From positions 1 to 12,632 of the forward strand of contig JAMCZP010000146.1 of the NCBI GenBank assembly GCA_023485185.1: DNA of 12,632 bases. The letters run 5' to 3'. The notes under the pieces are model-generated. The model had not been told where the DNA came from. It worked only from the letters and a program-made list of their open reading frames with translations, and searched no databases. A program made the translations under genes and the position numbers. The stretch is from Gammaproteobacteria bacterium (GTDB lineage: Bacteria > Pseudomonadota > Gammaproteobacteria > Pseudomonadales > Halomonadaceae). Positions 1 to 8,333 of the stretch are shown in pieces (within the stretch, counting starts at the first letter, position 1; every line of letters starts with the position of its first letter).

Positions 1-35
1 GTAATGCAAATTTCCGAGGAGCCTGGAGATCGACC

Positions 36-3000
36 ATGAGTCACTTCATAGATCGGCTGAATTTCTTCCGCAAGGCCCGCGAGCCCTTCGCCAACGAACA
101 CGGCGAACTGCGCAGCGAATCCCGCCAGTGGGAAGATAGTTATCGTGCCCGCTGGCAGCACGACAAAGTAGTACGCAGTACCCACGGGGTGAACTGCACC
201 GGCTCCTGTAGCTGGAAGATCTACGTTAAGAACGGTTTAGTTACCTGGGAAACCCAGCAGACTGACTACCCCCGTACCCGTCCCGACCTGCCTAACCATG
301 AGCCGCGTGGCTGCCCCCGCGGCGCCAGCTATTCCTGGTATCTGTACAGCGCTAACCGCCTCAAGTACCCGTTGATCCGCAAGCCGTTGCTGGCGCTATG
401 GCGCGAAGCGCTCAAGGCTAACCCAGACCCGGTAGATGCCTGGGCCTCTATTGTCGAAGACCCCGCCAAGACCAAACAGTACAAGCGTGCTCGCGGCATG
501 GGCGGCTTCGTTCGCGGTAACTGGGACGAGCTCAACGAGCTGGTCGCTGCCTCTAACGTTTACACCGCCAAGCAGTATGGCCCCGACCGGATCATTGGCT
601 TCTCGCCGATTCCTGCCATGTCGATGGTCAGCTACGCCGCGGGTAGCCGCTACCTCTCGCTGATTGGCGGCGTCTGCATGAGCTTCTACGACTGGTATTG
701 CGACTTGCCCCCAGCCTCACCGATGACCTGGGGCGAGCAGACCGACGTACCTGAGTCCGCTGACTGGTACAACTCCGGCTACATTATTGCCTGGGGCTCC
801 AACGTGCCCCAGACGCGTACCCCGGACGCCCACTTCTTTACCGAAGTACGTTACAAGGGTACCAAGACGGTCTCGATCACCCCGGATTATGCCGAGGTCT
901 CCAAACTCACCGACGAGTGGCTCTCTGCTAAGCAGGGCACCGATGCCGCCCTGGCAATGGCCATGGGCCACGTGATCCTCAAAGAGTTCCACCTCGATAA
1001 TCCCAGTGCCTACTTCACCGACTACGTGCGCCGCTATACCGATATGCCGTTCCTGGTGGAATTAGAAGCGCGTGAAGACGGCAGCTTCGCACCGGGTCGC
1101 CAATTGCGGGCCAGCGACTTTGATGCCGCCCTGGGTCAGGAAAACAATCCCGAGTGGAAAACTGTCGCCTGGGACGAAACCCGCGACCAGCTGGTGGTAC
1201 CACGCGGTTCCATCGGTTTCCGCTGGGGCGAAACCGGCGATGAAGTGGGCAAATGGAACCTGGAATCGCTGGACGCCGCAGGCACTGAAATAAAGCCGTT
1301 GCTCAGTTTGGCCAACCACCACGATAGCGTCGCGCGCGTGGCGTTTCCTTACTTCGGTGGCATCGAGCACGAGCACTTTGAGCATGTCAAAGGGGCCGGT
1401 GTTGGCGCCGCCGATGACCTTCTGTTCCATAACTTGCCCGCCAAGCGCTTGAAGAGAGCCGATGGCAGCGACATGCTGGCGGTCACCGTTTTTGATCTGA
1501 TGTGTGCCAACTACGGCATCGACCGTGGCTTTGTCGGCGACGGCGAAGATGATGGTGCGACCTCATTTGATCAGGTTCGCCCTTATACCCCTGCATGGCA
1601 GGAGAAAATCACCGGCGTTTCGGCTGAGCAGTGCACCCGTATTGCTCGTGAGTTCGCCGACAACGCCCATAAAACTAACGGGCGTAGCATGATCATCGTC
1701 GGTGCCGGTATGAACCACTGGTACCACATGGATATGAACTACCGCGGCCTGATTAACATGCTGGTCATGTGCGGCTGTATCGGCCAGAGCGGTGGTGGCT
1801 GGGCGCACTATGTGGGTCAGGAAAAGCTACGCCCGCAAACCGGCTGGACCCCGTTGGCCTTCGGCCTCGACTGGCAGCGTCCGCCGCGCCATATGAACTC
1901 TACCTCGTTCTTCTACAACCACTCCTCCCAGTGGCGCTACGAGAAGCTGGAGATCAAGGAGATCCTTTCGCCGCTGGCCAAGGCTGAGGATTATCCTGGT
2001 AGCCTGATCGACTTTAACGTGCGCGCTGAGCGCATGGGCTGGCTGCCGTCAGCACCTCAACTGGGCACTAACCCACTGCGCCTGGCCAAAAAAGCCGAAG
2101 CCGCGGGCATGTCCACCGCTGACTACGCGGTGCAGCAACTTAAAAGTGGTGAGCTGGCCTTTGCCGCGGAAGATCCGGACAACGCCCAGAACTTCCCGCG
2201 CAACATGTTCATCTGGCGCTCGAACTTACTGGGCAGTTCCGGTAAAGGTCACGAGTACATGCTCAAGTACCTGCTGGGGACCCGCCATGGCATCCAGGGC
2301 AAAGACCTGGGTGACTTCGGTGGCCAGAAACCCGAAGAAGTGAAATGGCACGAAGAGGCGCCGGAAGGCAAACTCGACCTGCTGGTGACCCTCGACTTCC
2401 GCATGTCCACCACCTGTCTCTACTCGGATATCGTGCTGCCTACGGCCACCTGGTACGAGAAGGACGACCTCAACACTTCCGACATGCATCCGTTCATTCA
2501 CCCACTGACCGCGGCCACCGACCCAGCCTGGGAATCGCGCAGCGACTGGGATATTTACAAGGGGATTGCTAAGGCGTTCTCCAAGGTATGTGTGGGGCAC
2601 CTGGGCGAAGAGACCGACCTGGTCACGCTGCCGATGCAGCACGACTCGCCAGGAGAGTTGGCCCAGCCGGCGGTGATGGATTGGAAGAAGGGCGAATGCG
2701 CTCCGATTCCCGGCAAGACCATGCCATCGCTGATTGAGGTCAAGCGCAACTATCCCGAAACCTATGAGCGCTTCACTTCTGTTGGGCCGCTGCTGGAAAG
2801 CATTGGTAACGGCGGCAAGGGTATCGCTTGGAATACCGATGCTGAAGTCGAGCTGCTGGGCAAACTCAACCATCGCAAGCTGGATGGCCCGCATAAAGGG
2901 CGTCCGTTGATCGACAGCGCCATCGATGCCGCCGAGATGATTCTGACCCTGGCACCAGAAACCAATGGCGCCGTGGCTGTAAAAGCGTGGGATGCACTCT

Positions 3001-3818
3001 CCAAAATTACCGGGCGTGACCACACCCACTTGGCGACGCCTAAGCAGGAGGAGAAGATCCGCTTCCGCGATGTGGTCGCCCAGCCACGCAAGATCATCTC
3101 TAGCCCCACGTGGTCGGGTCTTGAGGATGAGCACGTCTCTTACAACGCTGGCTATACCAACGTTCATGAGCTAATTCCATGGCGCACGGTGAGCGGCCGC
3201 CAGCAGTTCTATCAGGATCACGCCTGGATGCGAGCTTTCGGTGAAAGTCTGCTGGTCTATCGCCCGCCCATCGATACCAAAGCGGCCAAAGGCTTCACGC
3301 TACCTGCCGACAACGGCTTCAAGAGCAAGGCGCTGAACTTTCTCACGCCGCACCAGAAGTGGGGCATCCACTCCACTTACTCGGACAACCTGCTGATGTT
3401 GACGCTTAACCGCGGTGGCCCGGTGGTGTGGCTGTCCGAGGCAGACGCTGCCTCGATTGATATCGAGGACAACGACTGGATCGAGGTCTACAACGCCAAC
3501 GGCTCGATTGCCGCGCGGGCAGTGGTCAGCCAGCGGGTCAAGGCGGGCATGGTGATGATGTACCACGCCCAGGAGCGCAACGTGAACGTCCCTGGCTCTG
3601 AGGTCACCGGTACGCGGGGCGGTATTCACAACTCGGTCACCCGTGTCTGCCCCAAGCCAACCCATATGATCGGCGGCTACGCGCAGCTCTCTTACAGTTT
3701 TAATTACTACGGCACCGTCGGCTCAAATCGCGATGAGTTCGTGTTAGTGCGCAAGATGAAACACGTTGACTGGCTGGATGGTGAAGGCAATGACAGCGTT
3801 CAGGAGGCCGTGAAATGA
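36..3818 (+). CDS. narG: Respiratory nitrate reductase alpha subunit NarG
   Basis: Catalytic subunit of the membrane-bound, cytoplasm-facing quinol:nitrate oxidoreductase; it reduces nitrate to nitrite at a Mo-bisMGD centre. The 1260-residue protein is full length (about 1247 in E. coli) and aligns by memory along its whole length. The FS0 [4Fe-4S] ligands are visible as His50, Cys54, Cys58 and Cys93 (motif HGVNCTGSCSW, then RGCPRG). The molybdenum-ligand aspartate is Asp223 in YDWYCDLPPASP. Further family blocks include TWGEQTDVPESADWYNS, MNYRGLINM, LPTATWYEKDDLNTSDMHPF and the C-terminal NYYGTVGSNRDEF. The N-terminus has no cleavable Tat signal, as usual for NarG. The ATG is preceded by GGAG with 7-nt spacing. 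The 3' end overlaps narH by 4 nt. Short insertions relative to E. coli lie around residues 400-490. Identification is secure; the promoter is outside the window. Confidence 0.98.
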   Translation: MSHFIDRLNFFRKAREPFANEHGELRSESRQWEDSYRARWQHDKVVRSTHGVNCTGSCSWKIYVKNGLVTWETQQTDYPRTRPDLPNHEPRGCPRGASYSWYLYSANRLKYPLIRKPLLALWREALKANPDPVDAWASIVEDPAKTKQYKRARGMGGFVRGNWDELNELVAASNVYTAKQYGPDRIIGFSPIPAMSMVSYAAGSRYLSLIGGVCMSFYDWYCDLPPASPMTWGEQTDVPESADWYNSGYIIAWGSNVPQTRTPDAHFFTEVRYKGTKTVSITPDYAEVSKLTDEWLSAKQGTDAALAMAMGHVILKEFHLDNPSAYFTDYVRRYTDMPFLVELEAREDGSFAPGRQLRASDFDAALGQENNPEWKTVAWDETRDQLVVPRGSIGFRWGETGDEVGKWNLESLDAAGTEIKPLLSLANHHDSVARVAFPYFGGIEHEHFEHVKGAGVGAADDLLFHNLPAKRLKRADGSDMLAVTVFDLMCANYGIDRGFVGDGEDDGATSFDQVRPYTPAWQEKITGVSAEQCTRIAREFADNAHKTNGRSMIIVGAGMNHWYHMDMNYRGLINMLVMCGCIGQSGGGWAHYVGQEKLRPQTGWTPLAFGLDWQRPPRHMNSTSFFYNHSSQWRYEKLEIKEILSPLAKAEDYPGSLIDFNVRAERMGWLPSAPQLGTNPLRLAKKAEAAGMSTADYAVQQLKSGELAFAAEDPDNAQNFPRNMFIWRSNLLGSSGKGHEYMLKYLLGTRHGIQGKDLGDFGGQKPEEVKWHEEAPEGKLDLLVTLDFRMSTTCLYSDIVLPTATWYEKDDLNTSDMHPFIHPLTAATDPAWESRSDWDIYKGIAKAFSKVCVGHLGEETDLVTLPMQHDSPGELAQPAVMDWKKGECAPIPGKTMPSLIEVKRNYPETYERFTSVGPLLESIGNGGKGIAWNTDAEVELLGKLNHRKLDGPHKGRPLIDSAIDAAEMILTLAPETNGAVAVKAWDALSKITGRDHTHLATPKQEEKIRFRDVVAQPRKIISSPTWSGLEDEHVSYNAGYTNVHELIPWRTVSGRQQFYQDHAWMRAFGESLLVYRPPIDTKAAKGFTLPADNGFKSKALNFLTPHQKWGIHSTYSDNLLMLTLNRGGPVVWLSEADAASIDIEDNDWIEVYNANGSIAARAVVSQRVKAGMVMMYHAQERNVNVPGSEVTGTRGGIHNSVTRVCPKPTHMIGGYAQLSYSFNYYGTVGSNRDEFVLVRKMKHVDWLDGEGNDSVQEAVK
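3802..3807 (+). promoter_or_regulatory. Consensus Shine-Dalgarno of narH inside narG
   Basis: A perfect AGGAGG sits 7 nt before the narH ATG, within the last codons of narG. It fixes the narH start and suggests that NarH is made by efficient re-initiation as ribosomes finish narG, consistent with 1:1 stoichiometry of the two subunits. Confidence 0.8.
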
Positions 3819-5377
3819 AAATTCGTTCCCAGGTAGGCATGGTTCTCAATCTTGATAAGTGTATTGGTTGCCACACCTGTTCGGTGACCTGCAAAAATGT
3901 CTGGACCAGTCGCGAAGGTATGGAGTACGCCTGGTTCAACAATGTCGAGACCAAGCCCGGTATCGGCTATCCCAAAGAGTGGGAGAACCAGGCCAAGTGG
4001 AAGGGCGGCTGGATGCGCCGTAACGACGGTCGGATTGAACCGCGTATTGGTGGCAAATGGCGGGTGCTGGCGAACATTTTCGCCAACCCCGACTTGCCCG
4101 AGATGGATGACTACTATGAGCCGTTCACTTTCGACTACCAACACCTGCATACCGCCAAGATCGGCGAGCACCAGCCGGTGGCGCGTCCGCGCTCGCTGAT
4201 TTCCGGTCAGCGTATGAAAAAGATCGAATGGGGCCCGAACTGGGAAGAGATTCTTGGCACCGAGTTCGCCAAGCGGCGCAAAGACGCCAACTTCGACAAG
4301 GTGCAGGCAGATATTTACGGCCAGTTCGAAAACACCTTCATGATGTATCTGCCGCGCCTGTGCGAGCACTGCTTGAACCCCACCTGCGTGGCCTCGTGCC
4401 CCAGCGGTGCGATCTACAAGCGGGAAGAGGACGGTATCGTTCTGATCGACCAGGACAAGTGTCGTGGCTGGCGGATGTGTATCTCTGGCTGCCCCTACAA
4501 GAAAATCTACTACAACTGGAAAACCGGTAAGTCTGAGAAGTGCATTTTCTGTTACCCGCGTATTGAGGCCGGCCAGCCGACCATCTGCTCAGAGACCTGT
4601 GTAGGTCGCATTCGTTACCTCGGTGTGTTGCTTTACGACGCCGACCGTATTGAGGAAGTAGCAAGCTCGCCGGACGAGCGCGACCTCTATCACCGCCAGT
4701 GCGACATCTTCCTCGATCCGCATGACCCGGAAGTGATTGCCCAGGCGAAAAAAGATGGCATTCAGGACAACGTTATCAAAGCGGCTCAGGCATCGCCCGT
4801 CTACAAAATGGCCATCGATTGGGGCTTGGCGCTGCCGCTGCACCCGGAATACCGCACGCTGCCGATGGTGTGGTACGTGCCGCCGCTGTCGCCGATTCAG
4901 TCCGCCGCTGAGGCGGGGCATGTCGAGTTCGATGGCATCCTGCCCAAGATCGAATCACTGCGTATCCCGGTGAAGTACCTGGCTAACCTGTTGACAGCCG
5001 GTGAAGAGGCGCCCGTTGTGTTGGCACTCAAGCGCTTAATGGCGATGCGTGTTTATATGCGCGGCAAGCATGTGGATGGCGCGCCGAATGCCGAGGTGCT
5101 GGATGCGGTGGGTCTTAGTGTCGCTCAGGTGGAAGAGATGTATCGCTACTTGGCTATCGCCAACTACGAAGATCGTTTCGTGATCCCCACCAGCCATCGT
5201 GAGATGGCAACCGAAGCCTTCCCCGAGCGGGGTGGATGTGGCTTTACCTTTGGTGATGGTTGCCACGGTGAGAGCCAGCCCAACCTATTTAACGGCCGTA
5301 AGCAGACCAGCGTTTTGGTAAAACCGGTAGAGGTCTTCGACCCACAGCCACAACTTGAGGAGTCTCGTCATGACTGA
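3815..5377 (+). CDS. narH: Nitrate reductase beta (iron-sulfur) subunit NarH
   Basis: Electron-transfer subunit carrying electrons from the NarI hemes to NarG through four Fe-S clusters. Its 520 residues match the family length (about 512 in E. coli). Cysteine groups are visible at 16/19/22/26 (CIGCHTCSVTC), 183/186/191/195 (CEHCLNPTCVASC), 216/222/226 and 243/246/258/262. In the third group the second cysteine is replaced by Trp219 (CRGWRMC), the hallmark of the [3Fe-4S] cluster FS4 in NarH. No signal peptide is seen, consistent with a cytoplasmic location. The ATG lies in the ATGA overlap with the narG stop, behind an AGGAGG. The 3' end overlaps narJ by 8 nt. A conserved C-terminal segment (GGCGFTFGDGCHG, about residues 470-482) contains two more cysteines that are not obvious cluster ligands. 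Confidence 0.98.
   Translation: MKIRSQVGMVLNLDKCIGCHTCSVTCKNVWTSREGMEYAWFNNVETKPGIGYPKEWENQAKWKGGWMRRNDGRIEPRIGGKWRVLANIFANPDLPEMDDYYEPFTFDYQHLHTAKIGEHQPVARPRSLISGQRMKKIEWGPNWEEILGTEFAKRRKDANFDKVQADIYGQFENTFMMYLPRLCEHCLNPTCVASCPSGAIYKREEDGIVLIDQDKCRGWRMCISGCPYKKIYYNWKTGKSEKCIFCYPRIEAGQPTICSETCVGRIRYLGVLLYDADRIEEVASSPDERDLYHRQCDIFLDPHDPEVIAQAKKDGIQDNVIKAAQASPVYKMAIDWGLALPLHPEYRTLPMVWYVPPLSPIQSAAEAGHVEFDGILPKIESLRIPVKYLANLLTAGEEAPVVLALKRLMAMRVYMRGKHVDGAPNAEVLDAVGLSVAQVEEMYRYLAIANYEDRFVIPTSHREMATEAFPERGGCGFTFGDGCHGESQPNLFNGRKQTSVLVKPVEVFDPQPQLEESRHD
5357..5362 (+). promoter_or_regulatory. Ribosome binding site deciding the narJ start
   Basis: GAGGAG lies 7 nt before the ATG at 5370. An in-frame TTG at 5355 overlaps this site and cannot use it, so the ATG at 5370 is the likely start. 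Confidence 0.75.
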
Positions 5378-6167
5378 AGCCGCTACCCAATCGCCGACCC
5401 CGGTAGAGCCGTCGTTCGAACCGCTACAGGGTATGCGTAGCCTGCGTGTGCTGGCCCGTTTACTCGATTACCCGACCCAGGAACTGCAGGATGCCTGCGG
5501 CGAGCTAATCGAAATTCTCAATGCTGAGCGCCGCCTGGGAGCGGCCCTCAAGTCGTCGTTGATGGATTGGTGTCAGCGACTTCATGAAGGGGATCTGTTG
5601 GAGCTGCAGGCCGAGTACGTGGCCATGTTCGACAAGGGCCGAGCGACGTCACTATTGCTGTTCGAGCACGTGCACGGTGAATCCCGCGATCGTGGCCAGG
5701 CCATGGTGGATTTAATGGCCGAGTATAGCGCGGCCGGTTTCGAGCTGGACGCTCGGGAACTGCCCGACCACCTGCCGGTGTTTCTTGAGTATCTCTCACT
5801 GTGTGATGAAGCGGAGATCGGTCGCTGGCTGGGCGAAATACGCCACATCTTGGCGCTGCTCACCGCGCGGCTGGAAGAGCGGGGAGCTGATCACGCCCTG
5901 GTACCGCTTTCACTACTGGCGTTAGTGGGGGCTGAGGGCGATGTGGAAGAGCACCGTCTACAGGTTAAAAAAGAGGTGCCCGACAACACCCCCGAAGCGC
6001 TGGATGCAGTATGGGAAGAAGAGGCAGTGCGCTTTTCAGCCTCCTCAGACGAGGATTGTGCGCTGCAGTCCGCCGAAGGCCGCCGTCTGGCCGAGCGCAA
6101 ACACACCGTACAGAGCCAGCCGGTACGCATCATGCCTGCCACTAATTCTCACCCTGCCAATCGTTAA
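5370..6167 (+). CDS. narJ: Nitrate reductase assembly chaperone NarJ
   Basis: Cytoplasmic TorD/NarJ-type chaperone that binds apo-NarG and is needed for molybdenum-cofactor insertion and membrane docking; it is not part of the final enzyme. The 265-residue product (about 236 in E. coli) shows the delta-subunit core: LARLLDYP near residue 28, EYVAMFDKGRATSLLLFEHV at 82-101, GESRDRGQAM at 103-112 and ELPDHLPVFLEYLSLCDEAE near 130-149. The last roughly 45 residues are polar, low in conservation by eye and probably a flexible tail. The gene starts 8 nt inside narH and ends 12 nt before narI, so translation is coupled with the structural genes. The ATG is chosen over an upstream in-frame TTG because of the GAGGAG placement. 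Confidence 0.95.
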   Translation: MTEAATQSPTPVEPSFEPLQGMRSLRVLARLLDYPTQELQDACGELIEILNAERRLGAALKSSLMDWCQRLHEGDLLELQAEYVAMFDKGRATSLLLFEHVHGESRDRGQAMVDLMAEYSAAGFELDARELPDHLPVFLEYLSLCDEAEIGRWLGEIRHILALLTARLEERGADHALVPLSLLALVGAEGDVEEHRLQVKKEVPDNTPEALDAVWEEEAVRFSASSDEDCALQSAEGRRLAERKHTVQSQPVRIMPATNSHPANR

Positions 6168-6179
6168 AGGAGAAAGATC

Positions 6180-6872
6180 ATGTTTGACGCGATTGCGCTT
6201 TATTTAAATCACCTTATCTACGGCTACTACCCCTATCTGGTTGGCACGGTCTTCCTGATCGGCAGCCTAATGCGCTACGACCATGGCCAGTTCACTTGGA
6301 AGACCGGTTCCAGCCAGATGCTGTCATCGAAGAATATGCGTCTGGCCAGCAATTTGTTTCATATCGGCATCATCGTGATTTTCTTTGGCCACTTGTTCGG
6401 CATGCTGACGCCGCACTGGGTTTACGACCGTTTCCTGCTCGCTAGCACCAAGCAACTGCTGGCCATCGTGATCGGTGGTATTGCTGGTGCCATGTGCCTG
6501 GTGGGGGGCGCTATGTTGCTGTATCGCCGTATCGCCAACGCTCGGGTGCGGGCTTCTTCCAGTGTTATGGATACTGCCATCCTGGGGTTGATCGTGTTCC
6601 AGGCGGCGCTGGGCATGGTCACCATTCTCTTCTCGCTGGGCCACATGGACGGCGCAATGATGGTCACCCTGGCGAGTTGGGCCCAGGCAATCGTCTTCTT
6701 CGGCGGCGGCGCTGCCAACTACATGGAAGAGGTCTCGTGGATCTACAAGCTGCACATCTTCGTGGGCCTGACCATCATCCTGCTATTCCCCTTTACCCGT
6801 CTGGTTCACGTTTGGAGCGTGCCGTTCGGATACATCACACGTAGGTACCAGCTGGTACGCCGTCGCGGCTAA
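6180..6872 (+). CDS. narI: Nitrate reductase gamma subunit NarI (cytochrome b)
   Basis: Membrane anchor that oxidises quinol at the periplasmic side and passes electrons through two b hemes to NarH. The 230-residue protein (225 in E. coli) has five hydrophobic helices. Putative axial heme ligands are His61, His71, His192 and His210. Their spacings of 10 and 18 residues equal those of the E. coli ligands 56/66 and 187/205. The C-terminal tail is basic (RRYQLVRRRG), fitting a cytoplasmic end that contacts NarGH. AGGAG at 6168-6172 lies 7 nt before the ATG. A 40-nt gap follows, separating the structural block from the accessory genes. The last codons contain a perfect 14-bp palindrome (6845-6858). 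Confidence 0.97.
   Translation: MFDAIALYLNHLIYGYYPYLVGTVFLIGSLMRYDHGQFTWKTGSSQMLSSKNMRLASNLFHIGIIVIFFGHLFGMLTPHWVYDRFLLASTKQLLAIVIGGIAGAMCLVGGAMLLYRRIANARVRASSSVMDTAILGLIVFQAALGMVTILFSLGHMDGAMMVTLASWAQAIVFFGGGAANYMEEVSWIYKLHIFVGLTIILLFPFTRLVHVWSVPFGYITRRYQLVRRRG
6845..6858 (+). repeat. Perfect 14-bp palindrome at the end of narI
   Basis: GTACCAGCTGGTAC is perfectly self-complementary and lies inside the last codons of narI (encoding YQLV). As RNA it could fold only with strain, since there is no loop; as DNA it could bind a dimeric protein. It sits 14 nt before the narI stop and 17 nt before another inverted repeat. It may be chance. Confidence 0.4.
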
Positions 6873-6875
6873 AAA

Positions 6876-6894
6876 CTGGCTTGTGCTCGGCCAG
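6876..6894 (+). repeat. Small hairpin between narI and the parvulin gene
   Basis: CTGGC at 6876-6880 and GCCAG at 6890-6894 form a 5-bp stem with a 9-nt loop in the 40-nt gap after narI. No run of T follows, so it is not an intrinsic terminator. It could be an mRNA processing or stabilising element separating narGHJI from downstream genes, but the stem is short. Confidence 0.35.
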
Positions 6895-6912
6895 ACGTAG
6901 AGGAGAAATACC

Positions 6913-7734
6913 ATGCAGATGATTGATATTGAACAACTCCCTGGGGGCGTTTCCCCACCGCCGGTGCGTGTCGGTAACGCCGGTATCGATGAAGAAGCCA
7001 TTGCGTTAGAGATGCAGTATCACCCCGCCGAAACGGCGGGGGAGGCCCAGCTTCAAGCGGCGCGCGCCTTAGTGGTTAAAGAGCTGCTGCGCCAGCGCGC
7101 CATTGAACTGGGTTTGTGGTCGGCCCAAGGGCAAGCGGAAGCTCAAGAGGACGCTGCGATTGCTGCCTTGCTCGAACAGGAGCTGGTAGTCCCCGAGCCT
7201 GAAGAGGCGGACTGCCGTCGCTTTTTTGACACGCATCGTGAGCGCTTTAGCGAACCTTCCCAATTGCGCGTTCGGCATATCCTGCTGGCAGCGGCGCCCG
7301 ATGACTCACAGGGGCGCGACGAAGGATGCCAACTTGGAGAGAAGCTGATTAAACAACTCACGCTAATACCCGAACGTTTTGCTGAATTCGCCCAACACCA
7401 CTCCGCTTGCCCCTCCAAAGAGATGGATGGTGACTTGGGCTGGCTAGTGTCAGGGCAGACTGTTCCGGAGTTGGATCGCGCTTTGCAGCACTTACCCGAA
7501 GGTCTACACGAGCGCCCCTTGGCTTCCCGCTATGGCTGGCACGTTGTCAGTATCGACGAGCGGCGTGAAGGGCGGGCATTACCGTTTGAACAGGTCGTCG
7601 ACCGGGTTCGCCATAGTCTGCGCGAGCAGGCGACGCGACGTGCGTTACGCCACTATTTGCTGGCGCTGGAAAGCGAAATTGGCGTTGAAGGCATTGTCCT
7701 GGATGACGATGCCGCCGGCAGTTTGATGCAATAG
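6913..7734 (+). CDS. PpiC/NifM-type peptidyl-prolyl cis-trans isomerase
   Basis: Predicted cytoplasmic parvulin that would catalyse proline isomerisation. The 273-residue protein has a helical SurA/NifM-like N-terminal region (about 25-115). A parvulin domain follows (about 118-220), with RHILL at 121-125, CPSKEMDGDLGW at 166-177, VPELDRAL at 184-191 and YGWHVV at 207-212. His122 and His210 match the conserved rotamase histidines; Cys166 follows a histidine pair. No signal peptide is present, unlike SurA and PrsA. AGGAGA at 6901-6906 supports the ATG at 6913. Related parvulins are known downstream of narI in Pseudomonas, where they have been called NifM homologues. A role in folding NarG or a cofactor enzyme is inferred from position only. 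The early coding sequence contains a strong GC hairpin. Confidence 0.9.
   Translation: MQMIDIEQLPGGVSPPPVRVGNAGIDEEAIALEMQYHPAETAGEAQLQAARALVVKELLRQRAIELGLWSAQGQAEAQEDAAIAALLEQELVVPEPEEADCRRFFDTHRERFSEPSQLRVRHILLAAAPDDSQGRDEGCQLGEKLIKQLTLIPERFAEFAQHHSACPSKEMDGDLGWLVSGQTVPELDRALQHLPEGLHERPLASRYGWHVVSIDERREGRALPFEQVVDRVRHSLREQATRRALRHYLLALESEIGVEGIVLDDDAAGSLMQ
7023..7041 (+). repeat. Strong GC hairpin inside the parvulin gene
   Basis: CCCCGCCG (7023-7030) and CGGCGGGG (7034-7041) form a perfect 8-bp, all-G/C stem closed by AAA, about 110 nt into the coding region (residues H-P-A-E-T-A-G-E). No T-run follows. In mRNA it would be among the most stable local structures in this operon and could slow ribosomes or block exonucleases. 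Alternatively it is a by-product of GC-rich codons. Confidence 0.6.
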
Positions 7735-7743
7735 AAAAGCAAT

Positions 7744-7748
7744 AGGAG
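7744..7748 (+). promoter_or_regulatory. Ribosome binding site deciding the moaB start
   Basis: AGGAG lies 6 nt before the ATG at 7755 but only 3 nt before an adjacent in-frame GTG at 7752. The ATG is therefore the better start. Confidence 0.7.
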
Positions 7749-7754
7749 AGTGTG

Positions 7755-8333
7755 ATGTCCCATGTGCCTGTCGATGCCCTTTTTAGCCCGCTTAATATCT
7801 CGGTGCTAACGATTTCCGATACACGCGGGTTCGACGAGGATGGCAGCGGTGATCTGCTCGCTGCTCGTCTGAGTCAAAGTGGCCATAGTTTAGTTGAGCG
7901 GCGCATCGTACCTGACGATATCTATCAGGTTCGGGCGGTGGTTTCGGAGTGGATCGCACGGGCCGATGTTCAAGCGATCTTGGTCAACGGGGGCACCGGT
8001 TTTACTCCCCGGGACACCACCCCAGAGGCGCTGACGCCACTGTTCGACAAAGCGATTGAGGGGTATGGCGAGCTGTTCCGCCACTACTCCCTGAAAACAA
8101 TCGGCACAGCGACGATCCAGTCTCGCGCCGTAGCGGGGGTGGCCAACCGAACGATGATATTTGCGATGCCCGGTTCGCCCAAAGCGTGTGCCTTGGCGTG
8201 GGACAGGATTATTGCTTTGCAGCTGGACTCCCGCACTCGGCCCTGCAACTTCGCCGCCATGGTGCTGCCTTCAGCGACCCCGTGCAGTGGACGTCACACA
8301 GCGACTTCTTCCAATGAGGTGGAGCGCTTATGA
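7755..8333 (+). CDS. moaB: MoaB/Mog-family molybdopterin biosynthesis protein
   Basis: Cytoplasmic protein of the MoaB/MogA family. Several members adenylate molybdopterin with MgATP before metal insertion; the exact role of bacterial MoaB proteins varies. In its 192 residues the family motifs are clear: [10 protein letters not shown] near residue 16, the substrate-binding [17 protein letters not shown] near 77-93, [41 protein letters not shown] and [11 protein letters not shown]. coli MoaB (170 residues) ends just after this last motif, so the roughly 22-residue serine/threonine-rich C-terminal tail is extra. The gene follows the parvulin by 20 nt and overlaps moeA by 4 nt, placing it beside the enzyme acting on its presumed product. 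Confidence 0.93.
   Translation: MSHVPVDALFSPLNISVLTISDTRGFDEDGSGDLLAARLSQSGHSLVERRIVPDDIYQVRAVVSEWIARADVQAILVNGGTGFTPRDTTPEALTPLFDKAIEGYGELFRHYSLKTIGTATIQSRAVAGVANRTMIFAMPGSPKACALAWDRIIALQLDSRTRPCNFAAMVLPSATPCSGRHTATSSNEVERL

Noticed and set aside
1..35. Possible narG promoter or FNR/NarL sites
   Set aside because: Only 35 nt are visible; they hold a ribosome binding site (GGAG at 25-28) and nothing resembling a promoter or operator.
2226..3167. 313-residue open frame on the minus strand inside narG
   Set aside because: It lies wholly inside a certain narG, shows no recognisable motif, and long antisense frames are expected opposite GC-biased codons.
3800..4369. 189-residue open frame on the minus strand inside narH
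   Set aside because: It is a shadow of narH with no ribosome binding site or family motif seen.
7752..7754. GTG as the moaB start
   Set aside because: It is only 3 nt from the AGGAG; the next codon, ATG at 7755, has better spacing.
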